Shown here: positions 56,028 to 64,000 of the stretch, in pieces
Layout: every line of letters starts with the position of its first letter
Position numbering within the stretch: the stretch's first letter is position 1
Source of the DNA: Leptospira stimsonii
GTDB lineage: Bacteria; Spirochaetota; Leptospiria; Leptospirales; Leptospiraceae
Length of the DNA stretch: 64,000 bases
Assembly: GCF_003545875.1 (NCBI RefSeq)
Contig: NZ_QHCS01000003.1
Location: forward strand, 1-64,000
Direction of reading: 5' to 3'
Made by a program: the position numbers and the translations under genes
Notes under the pieces: model-generated
What the model was told of the DNA's origin: nothing
Databases searched by the model: none
The model's input: the letters and a program-made list of their open reading frames with translations, nothing else

Positions 56028-56927
56028 ATGCTTTTACAGTATTTGAAATTGCTCCGGATCCATCAATGGATCAAAAACGTAATCATTTTTGCGGGCATCA
56101 TATTTGCAAAAAAATTAACCGATCCGGAATCTCTTCAACGAGTCGTCTCCGCCTTCTTTTTATTTTCACTCGTCGCTAGTTGTCAATATGTGATCAACGA
56201 TTATTTGGATCGCAAAGAAGACGCGCTTCATCCCGAGAAAAAACACAGACCGCTTGCATCCGGGAAATTGGATCCTTCGTTTGCCTTATTTATTACCGCG
56301 ATCATTCTTCCTTTGTCCTTGATTCTCGCCTATCTTTTGCACCCGGTCTTTTTCGGACTGGTCGCCTTTTATCTCGTCTTTAACGTTTTGTACAGTAAGT
56401 TTCTAAAACATATGGTGATCTTGGACGTGATGAGCATCAGTATCGGTTTTGTGATTCGCGCGATCGCCGGTTCTGTGATCATTCATGTTTCTTTTTCTTC
56501 CTGGCTACTTCTTTGTACATTTATGTTGGCGCTTTTTTGGGGTTTTTCCAAGAGAAGGGGAGAACTCATTATTTTGGAAGGCAACGCCAAAGGTCACAGA
56601 AAAATTTTGGACGAATATTCCACGAGTTTTTTGGATATGATGTTGGGAATCGTAGCAACGATGACTCTCATGAGTTACGTCCTTTACGTCACGAGCCCGA
56701 CAACAATTGCGAATCTCGGAACCGATCAGATGATCTATACGATTCCGATCGTTGTGTATGCGATCTTTCGATCCCTCTATATCATTTATATTAAGAATAT
56801 GGGACACAACCCTACGAAGGCGATTCTTTCCGATTGGGGTGTTTTGGTCGCAGGCGCGATTTGGGTGGCGTTGGTCATCGCGATTATGTATTCCGGTTTC
56901 GGAAAAGGCGTTCGTTTCGATCTTTGA
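56028..56927 (+). CDS. UbiA-family decaprenyl-phosphate phosphoribosyltransferase-like
   Basis: A membrane protein of 299 residues with about eight or nine helices. The first Asp-rich motif is NDYLDRKEDALHPEKKHRPLASG (around residues 57-79; NDxxDxxxD present), preceded by LRIHQWIKNVIIFAG. The second is less acidic (SKRRGELIILEG, DEYSTSFLDMM). This pattern is that of 5-phosphoribosyl-1-diphosphate:polyprenyl-phosphate transferases (Rv3806c type) more than of quinone prenyltransferases. It would make polyprenyl-P-ribose, a precursor of arabinose-type donors in cell-wall or LPS synthesis. It is a single gene; the partner epimerase genes are not in view. Confidence 0.82.
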   Translation: MLLQYLKLLRIHQWIKNVIIFAGIIFAKKLTDPESLQRVVSAFFLFSLVASCQYVINDYLDRKEDALHPEKKHRPLASGKLDPSFALFITAIILPLSLILAYLLHPVFFGLVAFYLVFNVLYSKFLKHMVILDVMSISIGFVIRAIAGSVIIHVSFSSWLLLCTFMLALFWGFSKRRGELIILEGNAKGHRKILDEYSTSFLDMMLGIVATMTLMSYVLYVTSPTTIANLGTDQMIYTIPIVVYAIFRSLYIIYIKNMGHNPTKAILSDWGVLVAGAIWVALVIAIMYSGFGKGVRFDL

Positions 56928-57400
56928 TTTTTTTTGAAGGTTCCTCTCGTTCTTTTGATTCCAAGATTTTAGAAGAAGTCCATTTTCTGAATAGTAGGGA
57001 TGCGGTTTCAGAAATCATTTAGAACTTTTCTCAAGTTTTTCGAACGTAGGAACTCCTATGAGAGTTTAAAACCAATGCTTATCCGAAAACCAAAACTGGG
57101 GGAACTCCTGCGTTTTAGTCGATGGGATTCCCTTTTGAAACGTTGAATGGAACAAAAAACAAGACGATTGTAGGAACTCTTACGAATTTTCTTTTCCGGA
57201 TTTGGATCAATTCTTACTCAAAAAATCTTGGTCGAAATCAAATCGGACTCTGATGCGTGATTTTGAAGAATTCATTAGAGATTCTTACTTCACATTCTTG
57301 AAAAAAATACGAAGGCAATAAACGTTTCGATGAGAATTTCGTTCTAAAGAATGGAAATCTAACTTTGTAACGATTCCAATCACCAAGCGAAGATATCATT
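56928..57400. other. Intergenic with three GTAGGAACTCC-type elements
   Basis: About 470 bp. GTAGGAACTCCTATG at 57046 (nearly a perfect inverted repeat GTAGGA-AC-TCCTAC), GGGGGAACTCCTGCG at 57098 and GTAGGAACTCTTACG at 57170, spaced 52 and 72 bp. No gene is supported. Confidence 0.65.
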
Positions 57401-57907
57401 ATGAAAGACATTATAAAAAAAACGGCAAACATCGCTTTCTGGATTCTTCTTTTTCTTACGATTACAATCGGAATTTCCGTTTTTAAGGCCTCCGATTTAA
57501 AACCTTCCGTTTCCTTAAACGGTATGGAGCAAACAAACGGAGAAAAATTCGATTCTCAAAATCGGGTTTCCGTCGTTTACTTTTGGGCGACATGGTGCGG
57601 AGTCTGTTCCACAAATCTCCCCTTGGTTCAATGGTATTCCAGTCTTTTGGAAAAGAACGATCGATTCTCTTTCGTATCCGTAGAAGAAGGAGAAGACGCT
57701 CTGAAACTTTCCAATTATATCCGAGAACGGGACATACGATTCAAAGTGATTCCGGGAAATTCTAAATTCTTAAATGAATGGAAAGTGAATGCGTTTCCTG
57801 CATTTTTTATTTTAGACAGAAACGGTGTGATCCGATTTGCGGATACCGGAATCATGAATCCTCTCAGTTTATTTCTAAGAATTTGGATCTCCTCTTTTTT
57901 CTATTAA
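57401..57907 (+). CDS. Membrane-anchored thioredoxin-like (TlpA-type) protein
   Basis: A protein of 168 residues. One N-terminal membrane helix (FWILLFLTITIGISVF) anchors a thioredoxin domain outside the inner membrane. The active site is WATWCGVCSTNLP (CGVC, about 64-67), and the cis-Pro loop is NAFPAFFILD (about 128). This is the TlpA/ScsD/DsbE-like layout, used for reducing periplasmic disulfides or for cytochrome maturation. The C-terminus ends in a hydrophobic IWISSFFY. It is an isolated gene, so the client is unknown. Confidence 0.88.
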   Translation: MKDIIKKTANIAFWILLFLTITIGISVFKASDLKPSVSLNGMEQTNGEKFDSQNRVSVVYFWATWCGVCSTNLPLVQWYSSLLEKNDRFSFVSVEEGEDALKLSNYIRERDIRFKVIPGNSKFLNEWKVNAFPAFFILDRNGVIRFADTGIMNPLSLFLRIWISSFFY

Positions 57908-58126
57908 TTGGTTCACTGTCTGATCCGAATAGATTCACTTTATTGCATTTAGTTATCGAATCGTTCTAAGGCGTAGAGAACGGATTTTTTTAACTAGGCT
58001 CAAACGTAGTTTTCTGGAAATATTTTTCCGAAAAAGATTCCGATATTTCAGATATTGATTGTAAAAAGAATCTTTTTTTCATCCATTCCTATTGAGGCCA
58101 ATTTTCTCATAGGAATTCAACTTTCA

Positions 58127-59509
58127 ATGCGAACCGATTTTTCCTTTCGACCTTTTCTTATTTCGTTCCTCTTTGTTTTTATTATAGTTTCCAATTGTAA
58201 GGAAAAGACTCCGGATAATGCGTGCGACCCTTCTTCTGACACTTTCTTAGAAGCGGCGATCCTCAGTTCCGCTTCCGGAAATTTATTTCCAGTTTGTGCG
58301 CCTGCGCCGCAGTCCTTCTCTTACCCTAAAGCGGTTTTTGCGAACGGAAGTCCGATCAGTTTGGTTCCGAGTGTCGTTGGGACCGGTTTGAGTTATTCCG
58401 TTTCCCCTGCGCTTCCCACGGGAGTCGTTTTGGATTCTTTCAATGGATTGATTTCGGGGTCTTACATCGGTTATGCGGGAGTCGACACGATCTATCAGAT
58501 TAAGGCTTCGAATTCTTCCGGAAGTTTAACGTATTCTTTGGAATTGATTCTATTCGGCCCCGCACCTTTGAAGACAGGGCAAACTGTGTGCTCCGATTCC
58601 GCCGGAATCGCGATCGCTTGCTCCGGTACAAAACAAGACGGAGAATTACAAAATGGATCCACGCCTAGTTTTTCCGGTCCCAATTTGATAAACGGAACGG
58701 ATTATACGACCACGGATCTTTTGACCGGTTTGATTTGGAAGAGTTGTAACGAAGGTTTATCCGGTTCTACCTGTGGAAGCGGGGCTCTGAGTTCTCTGAG
58801 TTGGGTAGCGTCGGACTTAGCATGTTCCAATCTCAACGGGGGAAGCGGCTATGCAAATCGAACCGATTGGAGACTTCCGAGTGTAAAAGATTTGGGTACG
58901 ATTTTGAATTACGACGGATCCGGTCCCGCGTCTTACGCATCCTTCTTCCCCGCGACGAGCGCCTCCGGTCATTGGACTTCTACTCCTTTTTTTCCTTTGA
59001 ACACAACGGACAGCTGGTATGTTTCCTTCACGGATGGGGTTGTGCGCGAAACAATAAACGGAAATACAAATCCACTTCGTTGTGTTTCCGGTTCGACGAT
59101 CCCAAGTCCACTTTTCAAAGACAACGGGGATTCTACGGTGACGGACGTAAACACCGGTCTGATCTGGGCTCAGTGTAGCGCGGGGTTATCGGGAAGCGGA
59201 TGCGCGACAGGAGCCGTATCGTTTCCAAATTGGACCACAGCACTTCTCACTTGCAACTCATTGAGTTTGTCCGGTCGAGTCTGGCGCCTGCCTTCCATCA
59301 ATGAACTGAGAAGTTTGACGAATCTTAGTCTTTCAAATCCAATTCTCAATTCAGTTTATTTCCCGGGAACGTTCAATGGAAATTATTGGACTTCGACTAC
59401 GTACACAAATCCGTTAAACGCTTGGACGATCGATTTTGGACCGGGATATGTGGATAGTGTTTCGAAAGCGGCAACGGGGGCGGTTCGTTGTGTAGCGACC
59501 GGGCCGTAA
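58127..59509 (+). CDS. DUF1566 lipoprotein with Ig-like module
   Basis: A protein of 460 residues. The leader ends in the lipobox IVSNC, giving a lipoprotein. Residues about 70-150 look like a putative Ig domain (ISLVPSVVGTGLSYSVSP, LPTGVVLDSFNGLISG). Two DUF1566 repeats follow: one has GLIWKSCNEGLSGSTC, WRLPSVKDLGTIL and WTSTPFF, the other GLIWAQCSAGLSGSGC, WRLPSINELRSL and YWTSTTY. Each repeat carries the paired Cys and the WRLP motif. It is probably surface or periplasmic, ligand unknown. The ATG at 58127 starts the signal peptide; the frame extends 24 codons upstream without purpose. Confidence 0.88.
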   Translation: MRTDFSFRPFLISFLFVFIIVSNCKEKTPDNACDPSSDTFLEAAILSSASGNLFPVCAPAPQSFSYPKAVFANGSPISLVPSVVGTGLSYSVSPALPTGVVLDSFNGLISGSYIGYAGVDTIYQIKASNSSGSLTYSLELILFGPAPLKTGQTVCSDSAGIAIACSGTKQDGELQNGSTPSFSGPNLINGTDYTTTDLLTGLIWKSCNEGLSGSTCGSGALSSLSWVASDLACSNLNGGSGYANRTDWRLPSVKDLGTILNYDGSGPASYASFFPATSASGHWTSTPFFPLNTTDSWYVSFTDGVVRETINGNTNPLRCVSGSTIPSPLFKDNGDSTVTDVNTGLIWAQCSAGLSGSGCATGAVSFPNWTTALLTCNSLSLSGRVWRLPSINELRSLTNLSLSNPILNSVYFPGTFNGNYWTSTTYTNPLNAWTIDFGPGYVDSVSKAATGAVRCVATGP

Positions 59510-59564
59510 GTTTTATCCCTTGAGCAAGCTCAGATTCGAATCTCTTTCTACCGATATGTAGTGT

Positions 59565-60347
59565 ATGGAGCCTTTTAAACCAAAACCTCTTCTGAATAAG
59601 TCGGAACTCCGGCAGATTAAGAAATCTAGGACGAGAGTGGAAGGGCAAAAGGTAATCACGGACGATGTTAAGAAATTAAAGTCGCTCAGCGTCACTCCCG
59701 ACCTTCCTAAAACTGAACTCATCCAGTACTACAAAGAACCGATCTGGATCGAATATTATATTCCTCGAGAATCAAGATTCGCTTATGAAGTGAAATATCT
59801 TTTCGTAAAGTTGATCGACCCCGTTCCAAGACCGGAACCGGCGGATCAAATTTTGAGAGAAGCGATTACGAAAGGAGAATTTATCGATATCATAGAAGTT
59901 CTTTTTCAACATCCGGAAAAGGAAAATCTGATTCGTAGCAGTTATCTCAATACGTTTCCTTTTTTGGAATCGATTTCAACGAATTATAAACAATACTTAA
60001 AGAGCGGGGACGCGTACGATCTTCGTATTCCTCTCTTCCACACAGAAGCCTTGATGAAACGGGAGCCGACGGTTGCGACTCTGGAATTTTTAGGTCCTTT
60101 TACGATCTTTAATTTGAATTGGTTGATTCGAAAGTTAAACGAGGCGGGAGAAGAATTTTCTCTCGAAGACGAAACCATTTCCGTATTGATCAAAAGAAGA
60201 AACGAATTCTGGGAACAAAATTCTCTCGAAGTCGATGAGGATTTCGAACTCTTCGCGGCCTTATTTTACGAACAGGCCTTTCCACATCGAGGCTCCGAAT
60301 TCGACGACGCGTTACTTTTGAGGGAAACCGACGATCCGAAAGTTTAA
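59565..60347 (+). CDS. Hypothetical protein
   Basis: A protein of 260 residues, charged and without signal peptide or membrane segment. I do not recognise it. The N-terminal 55 residues are Lys-rich (KPKPLLNKSELRQIKKSRTRVEG), and the rest is predicted helical with YYKEPIWIEYYIPRESRFAYEVKYLFV in the middle. The acidic C-terminus ends LLLRETDDPKV. Its TAA overlaps the TAA of the convergent acyltransferase gene through a shared TTAA. Confidence 0.6.
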   Translation: MEPFKPKPLLNKSELRQIKKSRTRVEGQKVITDDVKKLKSLSVTPDLPKTELIQYYKEPIWIEYYIPRESRFAYEVKYLFVKLIDPVPRPEPADQILREAITKGEFIDIIEVLFQHPEKENLIRSSYLNTFPFLESISTNYKQYLKSGDAYDLRIPLFHTEALMKREPTVATLEFLGPFTIFNLNWLIRKLNEAGEEFSLEDETISVLIKRRNEFWEQNSLEVDEDFELFAALFYEQAFPHRGSEFDDALLLRETDDPKV

Positions 60348-61534
60348 CTCAATTTCTTTTGTCTTCCAGTGAGTTTATCTTTTAGTATTAGAAACGGCTC
60401 TTCGATTAACAAAAAGAAGAACCAAGAGATGACGAACGTAACAAGAATCAAGTAAAGACTCGTTAGTAAAAACATTCCAACCGTCGGGGTCGCTTGCAAC
60501 AAAGGTAGAATTTTTTTTGCCGCGATCGGAATCGCGAATATATGCCAAAGATAAGCGGTATATCCTAACCGAGCGAATGGTCTGAAAACGGAGAGACTGA
60601 AAAAACTTTTTAGGAAGCCGGGAAAGAAAGAAAAATACATAAGAACTCCGAATCCAAAGGACAGCAGGACGGGCCGAAATACAAGCGCCCAGGAAGTCCC
60701 AGGATCGATCTGATGTGCAAAGATTACGACCGCAATCGCAATGATTAAAAGGGAAACGATTCGGCTCTTATATTTTTCAAATCCTTCCGTCGTCAACGGA
60801 AAGTGATGAAAAATCTCGTAGACGACCATCCCGGCAAGAATTGAGTCGAACCTCGCATGAAAATTATAAGCGGCGTCCATGTTCGAAGGAAACGCAAGAT
60901 TCATTCGAACTAGAAACGCGGTGAGAAATCCGATGAAGTAAAAAAGGAATCGAATCCGTATGTTTACTCGGAAAAGAAATGCCGAGCAAAGAAACGGAAG
61001 AATCAGATAGAAATGTTCTTCGATTGAGAGCGACCAACCGCCGTTGTAAAGATAATGTGGAAAAAAATCGGAAAGGTAGAATATATCAACCCAAACATAT
61101 TCCATCCTAATTTTTGTCTCTTCTATCAAGGAAAGAATTTGAACGTTATCGATTTGAATGGATTCTAATTTTGCAAGCTGTTGAGCCTTACTATAATAGA
61201 GGATCGCGAGAGCAAAATAAAAGGCCGGGAAAATACGAAGAGATCTTTTGATAAAAAATTCTTTGATTTCCAGTTTTCCATTTCTTTCTTGTTCTCGAAA
61301 CAATCCGCCATAGATCAGAAACCCGCTGAGTAAGAAGAAAAAATCCACTCCCGAAGAAAGGGAACCGAGAAAAAGACGCAACGGATCCGGATCTCCCGGG
61401 AGAATCGGTTTCGCAGTCACCCAAGCGTGGAATACGACAACGAAAAGAATGGAAAGCGCTCTGATTCCATTCAAATTTTCGTATTCGTTTTCCTTTTTAT
61501 GGAATATAGAAAAACAGTATTCTTTTATATTCAT
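60344..61534 (-). CDS. Acyltransferase-3 family membrane protein, copy 1
   Basis: A protein of 396 residues with about ten membrane helices. The family signatures are NLNGIRALSILFVVVFHAW (about 20-38, with the catalytic-type His), FFLLSGFLIYG (about 65-75), KRSLRIFPAFYFAL and GWSLSIEEHFYLILPF (about 163-178). Such proteins O-acetylate sugars of LPS, peptidoglycan or other glycans from cytoplasmic acetyl-CoA. A second member lies at 62482 on the other side of lepB. The gene overlaps its convergent neighbour by 4 bp and is likely transcribed with lepB (72 bp apart). Confidence 0.92.
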   Translation of the reverse strand: MNIKEYCFSIFHKKENEYENLNGIRALSILFVVVFHAWVTAKPILPGDPDPLRLFLGSLSSGVDFFFLLSGFLIYGGLFREQERNGKLEIKEFFIKRSLRIFPAFYFALAILYYSKAQQLAKLESIQIDNVQILSLIEETKIRMEYVWVDIFYLSDFFPHYLYNGGWSLSIEEHFYLILPFLCSAFLFRVNIRIRFLFYFIGFLTAFLVRMNLAFPSNMDAAYNFHARFDSILAGMVVYEIFHHFPLTTEGFEKYKSRIVSLLIIAIAVVIFAHQIDPGTSWALVFRPVLLSFGFGVLMYFSFFPGFLKSFFSLSVFRPFARLGYTAYLWHIFAIPIAAKKILPLLQATPTVGMFLLTSLYLILVTFVISWFFFLLIEEPFLILKDKLTGRQKKLS

Positions 61535-61605
61535 TTTATTTAAAATACCCGTGTCTTAGTTTACGCTTTTGCACATCATCTCGTTATTCTAACAAATTCG
61601 GACTC

Positions 61606-62187
61606 TTACAAAAAGAGCCAAACCTTACCTCTCAATTTTTGAAAGGGGACCAATCCGTAATTCCTGGAGTCGGTAGAGTTTTCACGATTGTCCCCTAAGA
61701 CTAAGAAGTAACCGGGGGGAATTCTTCCTGCATCTCCGATCGGAACGTTCCCTTTTACGGCGGTCATCGGAATCATAGAAAGGGAAGGTGCGATCGTTTT
61801 GAAACCGGGTTTTAAAAATGTTTCCTGAAGAGGTCCGTCATTGATGAGAATTCGATCGTTCTCAAAACGAAAATAATCTCCCGGCAAACCTACAACCCTT
61901 TTTAAACTGAGTTCTTCTTCCAATCCGTCCAAAACTAAAACGTCGAATCTACTCACCTGACCTTCCAAGAAAGAAAATTCCCATTTTCCGATCCGAGCAG
62001 GAAAACCCCATTTGGTAACTAAGATCAAATCGCCTTCCTTATAGGAAGGGGCCATGGAATAGCCTGAGATAAAATAGATCTGAAAGAGAAAGACCCGCAT
62101 GAGAAGGATCGTTAAAAGGGAAAGAAAAATCGGAGAAATTCTCCAGAGAGCTTTGGCGATCTTTCCTTCTTTTTCGATACTTTTCAT
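61606..62187 (-). CDS. lepB: Signal peptidase I
   Basis: A protein of 193 residues, a short S26 peptidase. One N-terminal membrane helix (about 15-33) is followed by box B ISGYSMAPSYKEGD (catalytic Ser about 43), box D LKRVVGLPGD (catalytic Lys about 96) and box E VLGDNRENSTDSRNYG (about 164). It removes signal peptides of exported proteins. Leptospira may carry more than one copy; this one sits between two acyltransferase-3 genes. Confidence 0.93.
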   Translation of the reverse strand: MKSIEKEGKIAKALWRISPIFLSLLTILLMRVFLFQIYFISGYSMAPSYKEGDLILVTKWGFPARIGKWEFSFLEGQVSRFDVLVLDGLEEELSLKRVVGLPGDYFRFENDRILINDGPLQETFLKPGFKTIAPSLSMIPMTAVKGNVPIGDAGRIPPGYFLVLGDNRENSTDSRNYGLVPFQKLRGKVWLFL

Positions 62188-62481
62188 AGGAGACTGGAAC
62201 AGAATCCATCGTAAGATCCGTAAGGAAAAGTCAAAAATAGAGCGTGACTTCTGAATCGAACGGAATTTTCCCTTCTCTTTTTTTAAGAGGTCGTGCGCGG
62301 GAAATTTTGAATGATCGTTTTATTGGGTATATTTCGAGCTATCAGTAAAATAATTTTTCGAGAAAATACATTGTCACGATCTATCAAGAAATTTCAGAAG
62401 GGCGCATTACAGACAATTTGATTTACAGACTTTACTCAATATTTTTTTATGAAATATCGAATAATTTAGGATCTCGGTCAA

Positions 62482-63666
62482 ATGAAAGCAGCGTTCTTGT
62501 CACTTTTTGAAAAACGAATTTGGGAAAAAGATTCGTTAAACGGCCTTAGAGCGATTTCAATGTTGATCATATTTATATTCCATTTTTATGATGGACTGAA
62601 TTCACACCTTCCGAGTGATTCGAAAGTCATTCATACTTTTTTTAGTAACCTCACTTCATCCGTAGACTTGTTCTTTGTCTTGAGCGGCTTTTTAATCTAC
62701 GGCGTTTTGTACAGGAATTGGGAAAAAACCGGTTCCGTAAATTTTAAAGAATTTTATATCAGTCGAAGTCTACGAATTTTCCCGGCTTATTATGCGCTTG
62801 TATTCATCACTCTACTCATTGCAAAAATGCAATATAAGGCGATGAGTCAATCCACGGATCCGGCCGTGATCGAAAGTTTGCCGCTCTTTGCCGAGGCGAT
62901 TGATCGATGGATCTACGATGCGCTCTATCTTTCTAATTATATCAAATCTTTACACTTCCATACTTGGTCGCTTTCTTTGGAAGAACAGTTCTATTTGGTA
63001 TTTCCGTTAATCTGCTATTTAATCTTGTTTCGCTTATCAAAAAAACCGCGACTTACGTTTATCGCCGCCTTATATTTGTCAGCCCCATTGATTCGTTTTT
63101 TTGTTTATTATTTTAATGCGGGGGAACAGCCGTATCAGGTTTTCGATTCTCTCTTTCATAGACCCGCTCACACGCGTTACGATTCTATCGTGATTGGAAT
63201 TCTTGCGTTTGAATTGTATAAGAACTGGAATATCATTCCTCAAAATCCGAATCGGACGCGAGAATTATCGCTCCTATTTCTGGGAATCTTGTGTCTTTCG
63301 GTAACTAGCTTTGTACCTTACTCCTTTTCCGTATATTATACGGTTTTCCGATTTAATTTTTCGAATATAGGTTACATTTTGGTGATGCTTGCGAGTATTC
63401 ATCCGCTTTCCTGGGTTGGGAAATTTTTAGGAGCCAGAGTGTTTGCCCCGTTTGCACGTGTGAGCTACGGAATGTATCTGTGGCACATGGTTGCGATCTT
63501 TTTTGCGAGCGTAAAACTTAAGGTGAGAACGGACACGATATCTTGGTTTGAATTCACAACAGCGCTTGGTACCGGTCTCGTGTATGCGATCCTCTTCGCA
63601 TTGCTTTCTTACTTTTTGGTGGAATATCCGTTTCTGAGTTTGAAAAATAAACTGCGTAAGGAATGA
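62482..63666 (+). CDS. Acyltransferase-3 family membrane protein, copy 2
   Basis: A protein of 394 residues, paralogous to the gene at 60344 along its whole length. It has SLNGLRAISMLIIFIFHFY (about 18-36), FFVLSGFLIYGVLY (about 67-80), SRSLRIFPAYYAL and TWSLSLEEQFYLVFPL (about 155-170). The middle loop HRPAHTRYDSIVIGILAFE corresponds to FHARFDSILAGMVVYE of the other copy. It has the same predicted role of glycan O-acylation but probably a different acceptor. It is divergently transcribed from lepB across about 290 bp with no other feature. Confidence 0.92.
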   Translation: MKAAFLSLFEKRIWEKDSLNGLRAISMLIIFIFHFYDGLNSHLPSDSKVIHTFFSNLTSSVDLFFVLSGFLIYGVLYRNWEKTGSVNFKEFYISRSLRIFPAYYALVFITLLIAKMQYKAMSQSTDPAVIESLPLFAEAIDRWIYDALYLSNYIKSLHFHTWSLSLEEQFYLVFPLICYLILFRLSKKPRLTFIAALYLSAPLIRFFVYYFNAGEQPYQVFDSLFHRPAHTRYDSIVIGILAFELYKNWNIIPQNPNRTRELSLLFLGILCLSVTSFVPYSFSVYYTVFRFNFSNIGYILVMLASIHPLSWVGKFLGARVFAPFARVSYGMYLWHMVAIFFASVKLKVRTDTISWFEFTTALGTGLVYAILFALLSYFLVEYPFLSLKNKLRKE

Positions 63667-63672
63667 CCTCAA

Positions 63673-63697
63673 GTTCAATGATCGTTGGATCTTGAAC
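63673..63697. terminator. Possible bidirectional terminator hairpin
   Basis: GTTCAA(T)GATC, loop GTTG, GATCTTGAAC: a ten-pair stem with one bulge between two convergent genes. A T-run lies 14 bp downstream on the plus strand. Confidence 0.4.
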
Positions 63698-63708
63698 CCT
63701 TGGTCTGA

Positions 63709-64000
63709 TTATTTTTTTCCGGAAATCATTTCTGTGAGTTGGATCAAGCCGATTCTCTCTTTTCTTATTTCGGTAATGGAATAACGATCTTGAAAGTGTT
63801 CTCTGGCGTATTTGCTCAGGCTATTATCAGTGACGTCCTCAATGAGAACGAAATTTACTTTTTGATTTTCTAAAACGACCTTGTTTAGATCTTCTACGCT
63901 CGATAACAATAGAATCGTCTGGTTGAGATAATTCAATCCGAACGTATTTGCAATGTTATTTCTATGAGTAACGAAAACTTTTGATTCACTCCAAGGAATT
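63709..64000 (-). CDS. C-terminal end of an unidentified gene (partial)
   Basis: The frame enters from the right edge without a start and ends at TAA 63709; 97 residues are visible. It reads WSESKVFVTHRNNIANTFG (about the first 20), then VEDLNKVVLENQKVNFVLIEDV and ends TEMISGKK. The visible part looks like a soluble alpha/beta C-terminal domain, as found after the membrane part of some envelope glycosyltransferases, but it is too short to identify. A TTG inside (63936) could be misread as a start. Confidence 0.6.
   Translation of the reverse strand, partial: IPWSESKVFVTHRNNIANTFGLNYLNQTILLLSSVEDLNKVVLENQKVNFVLIEDVTDNSLSKYAREHFQDRYSITEIRKERIGLIQLTEMISGKK

Noticed and set aside
59599..59612. 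A GTCGGAACTCCGG match inside the gene at 59565
   Set aside because: It encodes Ser-Glu-Leu-Arg in frame. Common codons produce the same string in several genes, so coding matches were not counted as elements.

Overview
This window is chromosomal DNA of a spirochaete of the genus Leptospira, most likely a pathogen-clade species. The evidence is the gene content. There is a giant TIGR04388-type exported protein, tandem DUF1554 lipoproteins, many lipoproteins with loose spirochaetal lipoboxes, a mitochondrial-like (spd-type) EF-G, and an alternative GlmU. Short GTCGGAACTCC/GTAGGAACTCC elements are scattered through the intergenic DNA. No prophage, IS element, CRISPR array or rRNA operon is visible. 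The species is not assigned.

Layout. 1-5666 (minus): a giant exported protein that runs off the left edge, coupled by an ATGA overlap to a small exported protein upstream. 5912-13467 (minus): a DsbA-fold isomerase; an operon of two lipoproteins and a PHB-depolymerase-like esterase; a large SAH-hydrolase-like protein overlapping an MDR dehydrogenase; a YafJ-type glutamine amidotransferase. 13565-17448 (plus): a GT4 glycosyltransferase overlapping polA. 17771-20827: two DUF1554 lipoproteins, a Bor-like lipoprotein and a Bor/OmpA fusion. 20894-30046: aldo/keto reductase, chemoreceptor, a headless LamG remnant, alpha/beta hydrolase, PilZ protein, GNAT acyltransferase and a PiT-like permease. 30383-30962: three 189-bp tandem repeats. 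30984-33957 (minus): GT2 and three unrecognised genes. 34105-40396 (plus): rpsT, tRNA-Val, then glmM-glmS-alternative glmU and an acyl-CoA carboxylase beta subunit. 40461-43345: a DUF5683-like membrane protein, then amtB-glnK behind a sigma-54 promoter. 43446-43517: an 8-bp VNTR. 43739-50865 (minus): prmC, tRNA-Arg, two cyclic-nucleotide-binding proteins, an amidohydrolase, a degenerate LytM protein and fusA. 51217-64000: TrkH-type K+ transporter, vapBC, eutBC, a DPPR-synthase-like prenyltransferase, thioredoxin-like protein, DUF1566 lipoprotein, two acyltransferase-3 proteins flanking lepB, and a partial gene at the right edge.

How the genes fit together. glmM, glmS and the GlmU-like gene make a complete route from fructose-6-phosphate to UDP-GlcNAc. 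amtB-glnK is a nitrogen-responsive unit. eutBC would release ammonia and acetaldehyde from ethanolamine. A large part of the rest is envelope biology: lipoproteins, acyltransferases, glycosyltransferases, signal peptidase, OmpA-like and LytM proteins.

The less ordinary candidates are: the giant exported protein with its coupled partner; a SAH-hydrolase-like protein whose catalytic Lys/Asp appear replaced; the Bor-like pair with an OmpA fusion; a two-residue insertion in the PII B-loop; a sigma-54 promoter for amtB; the TTG start of rpsT; and the dispersed and tandem repeats.
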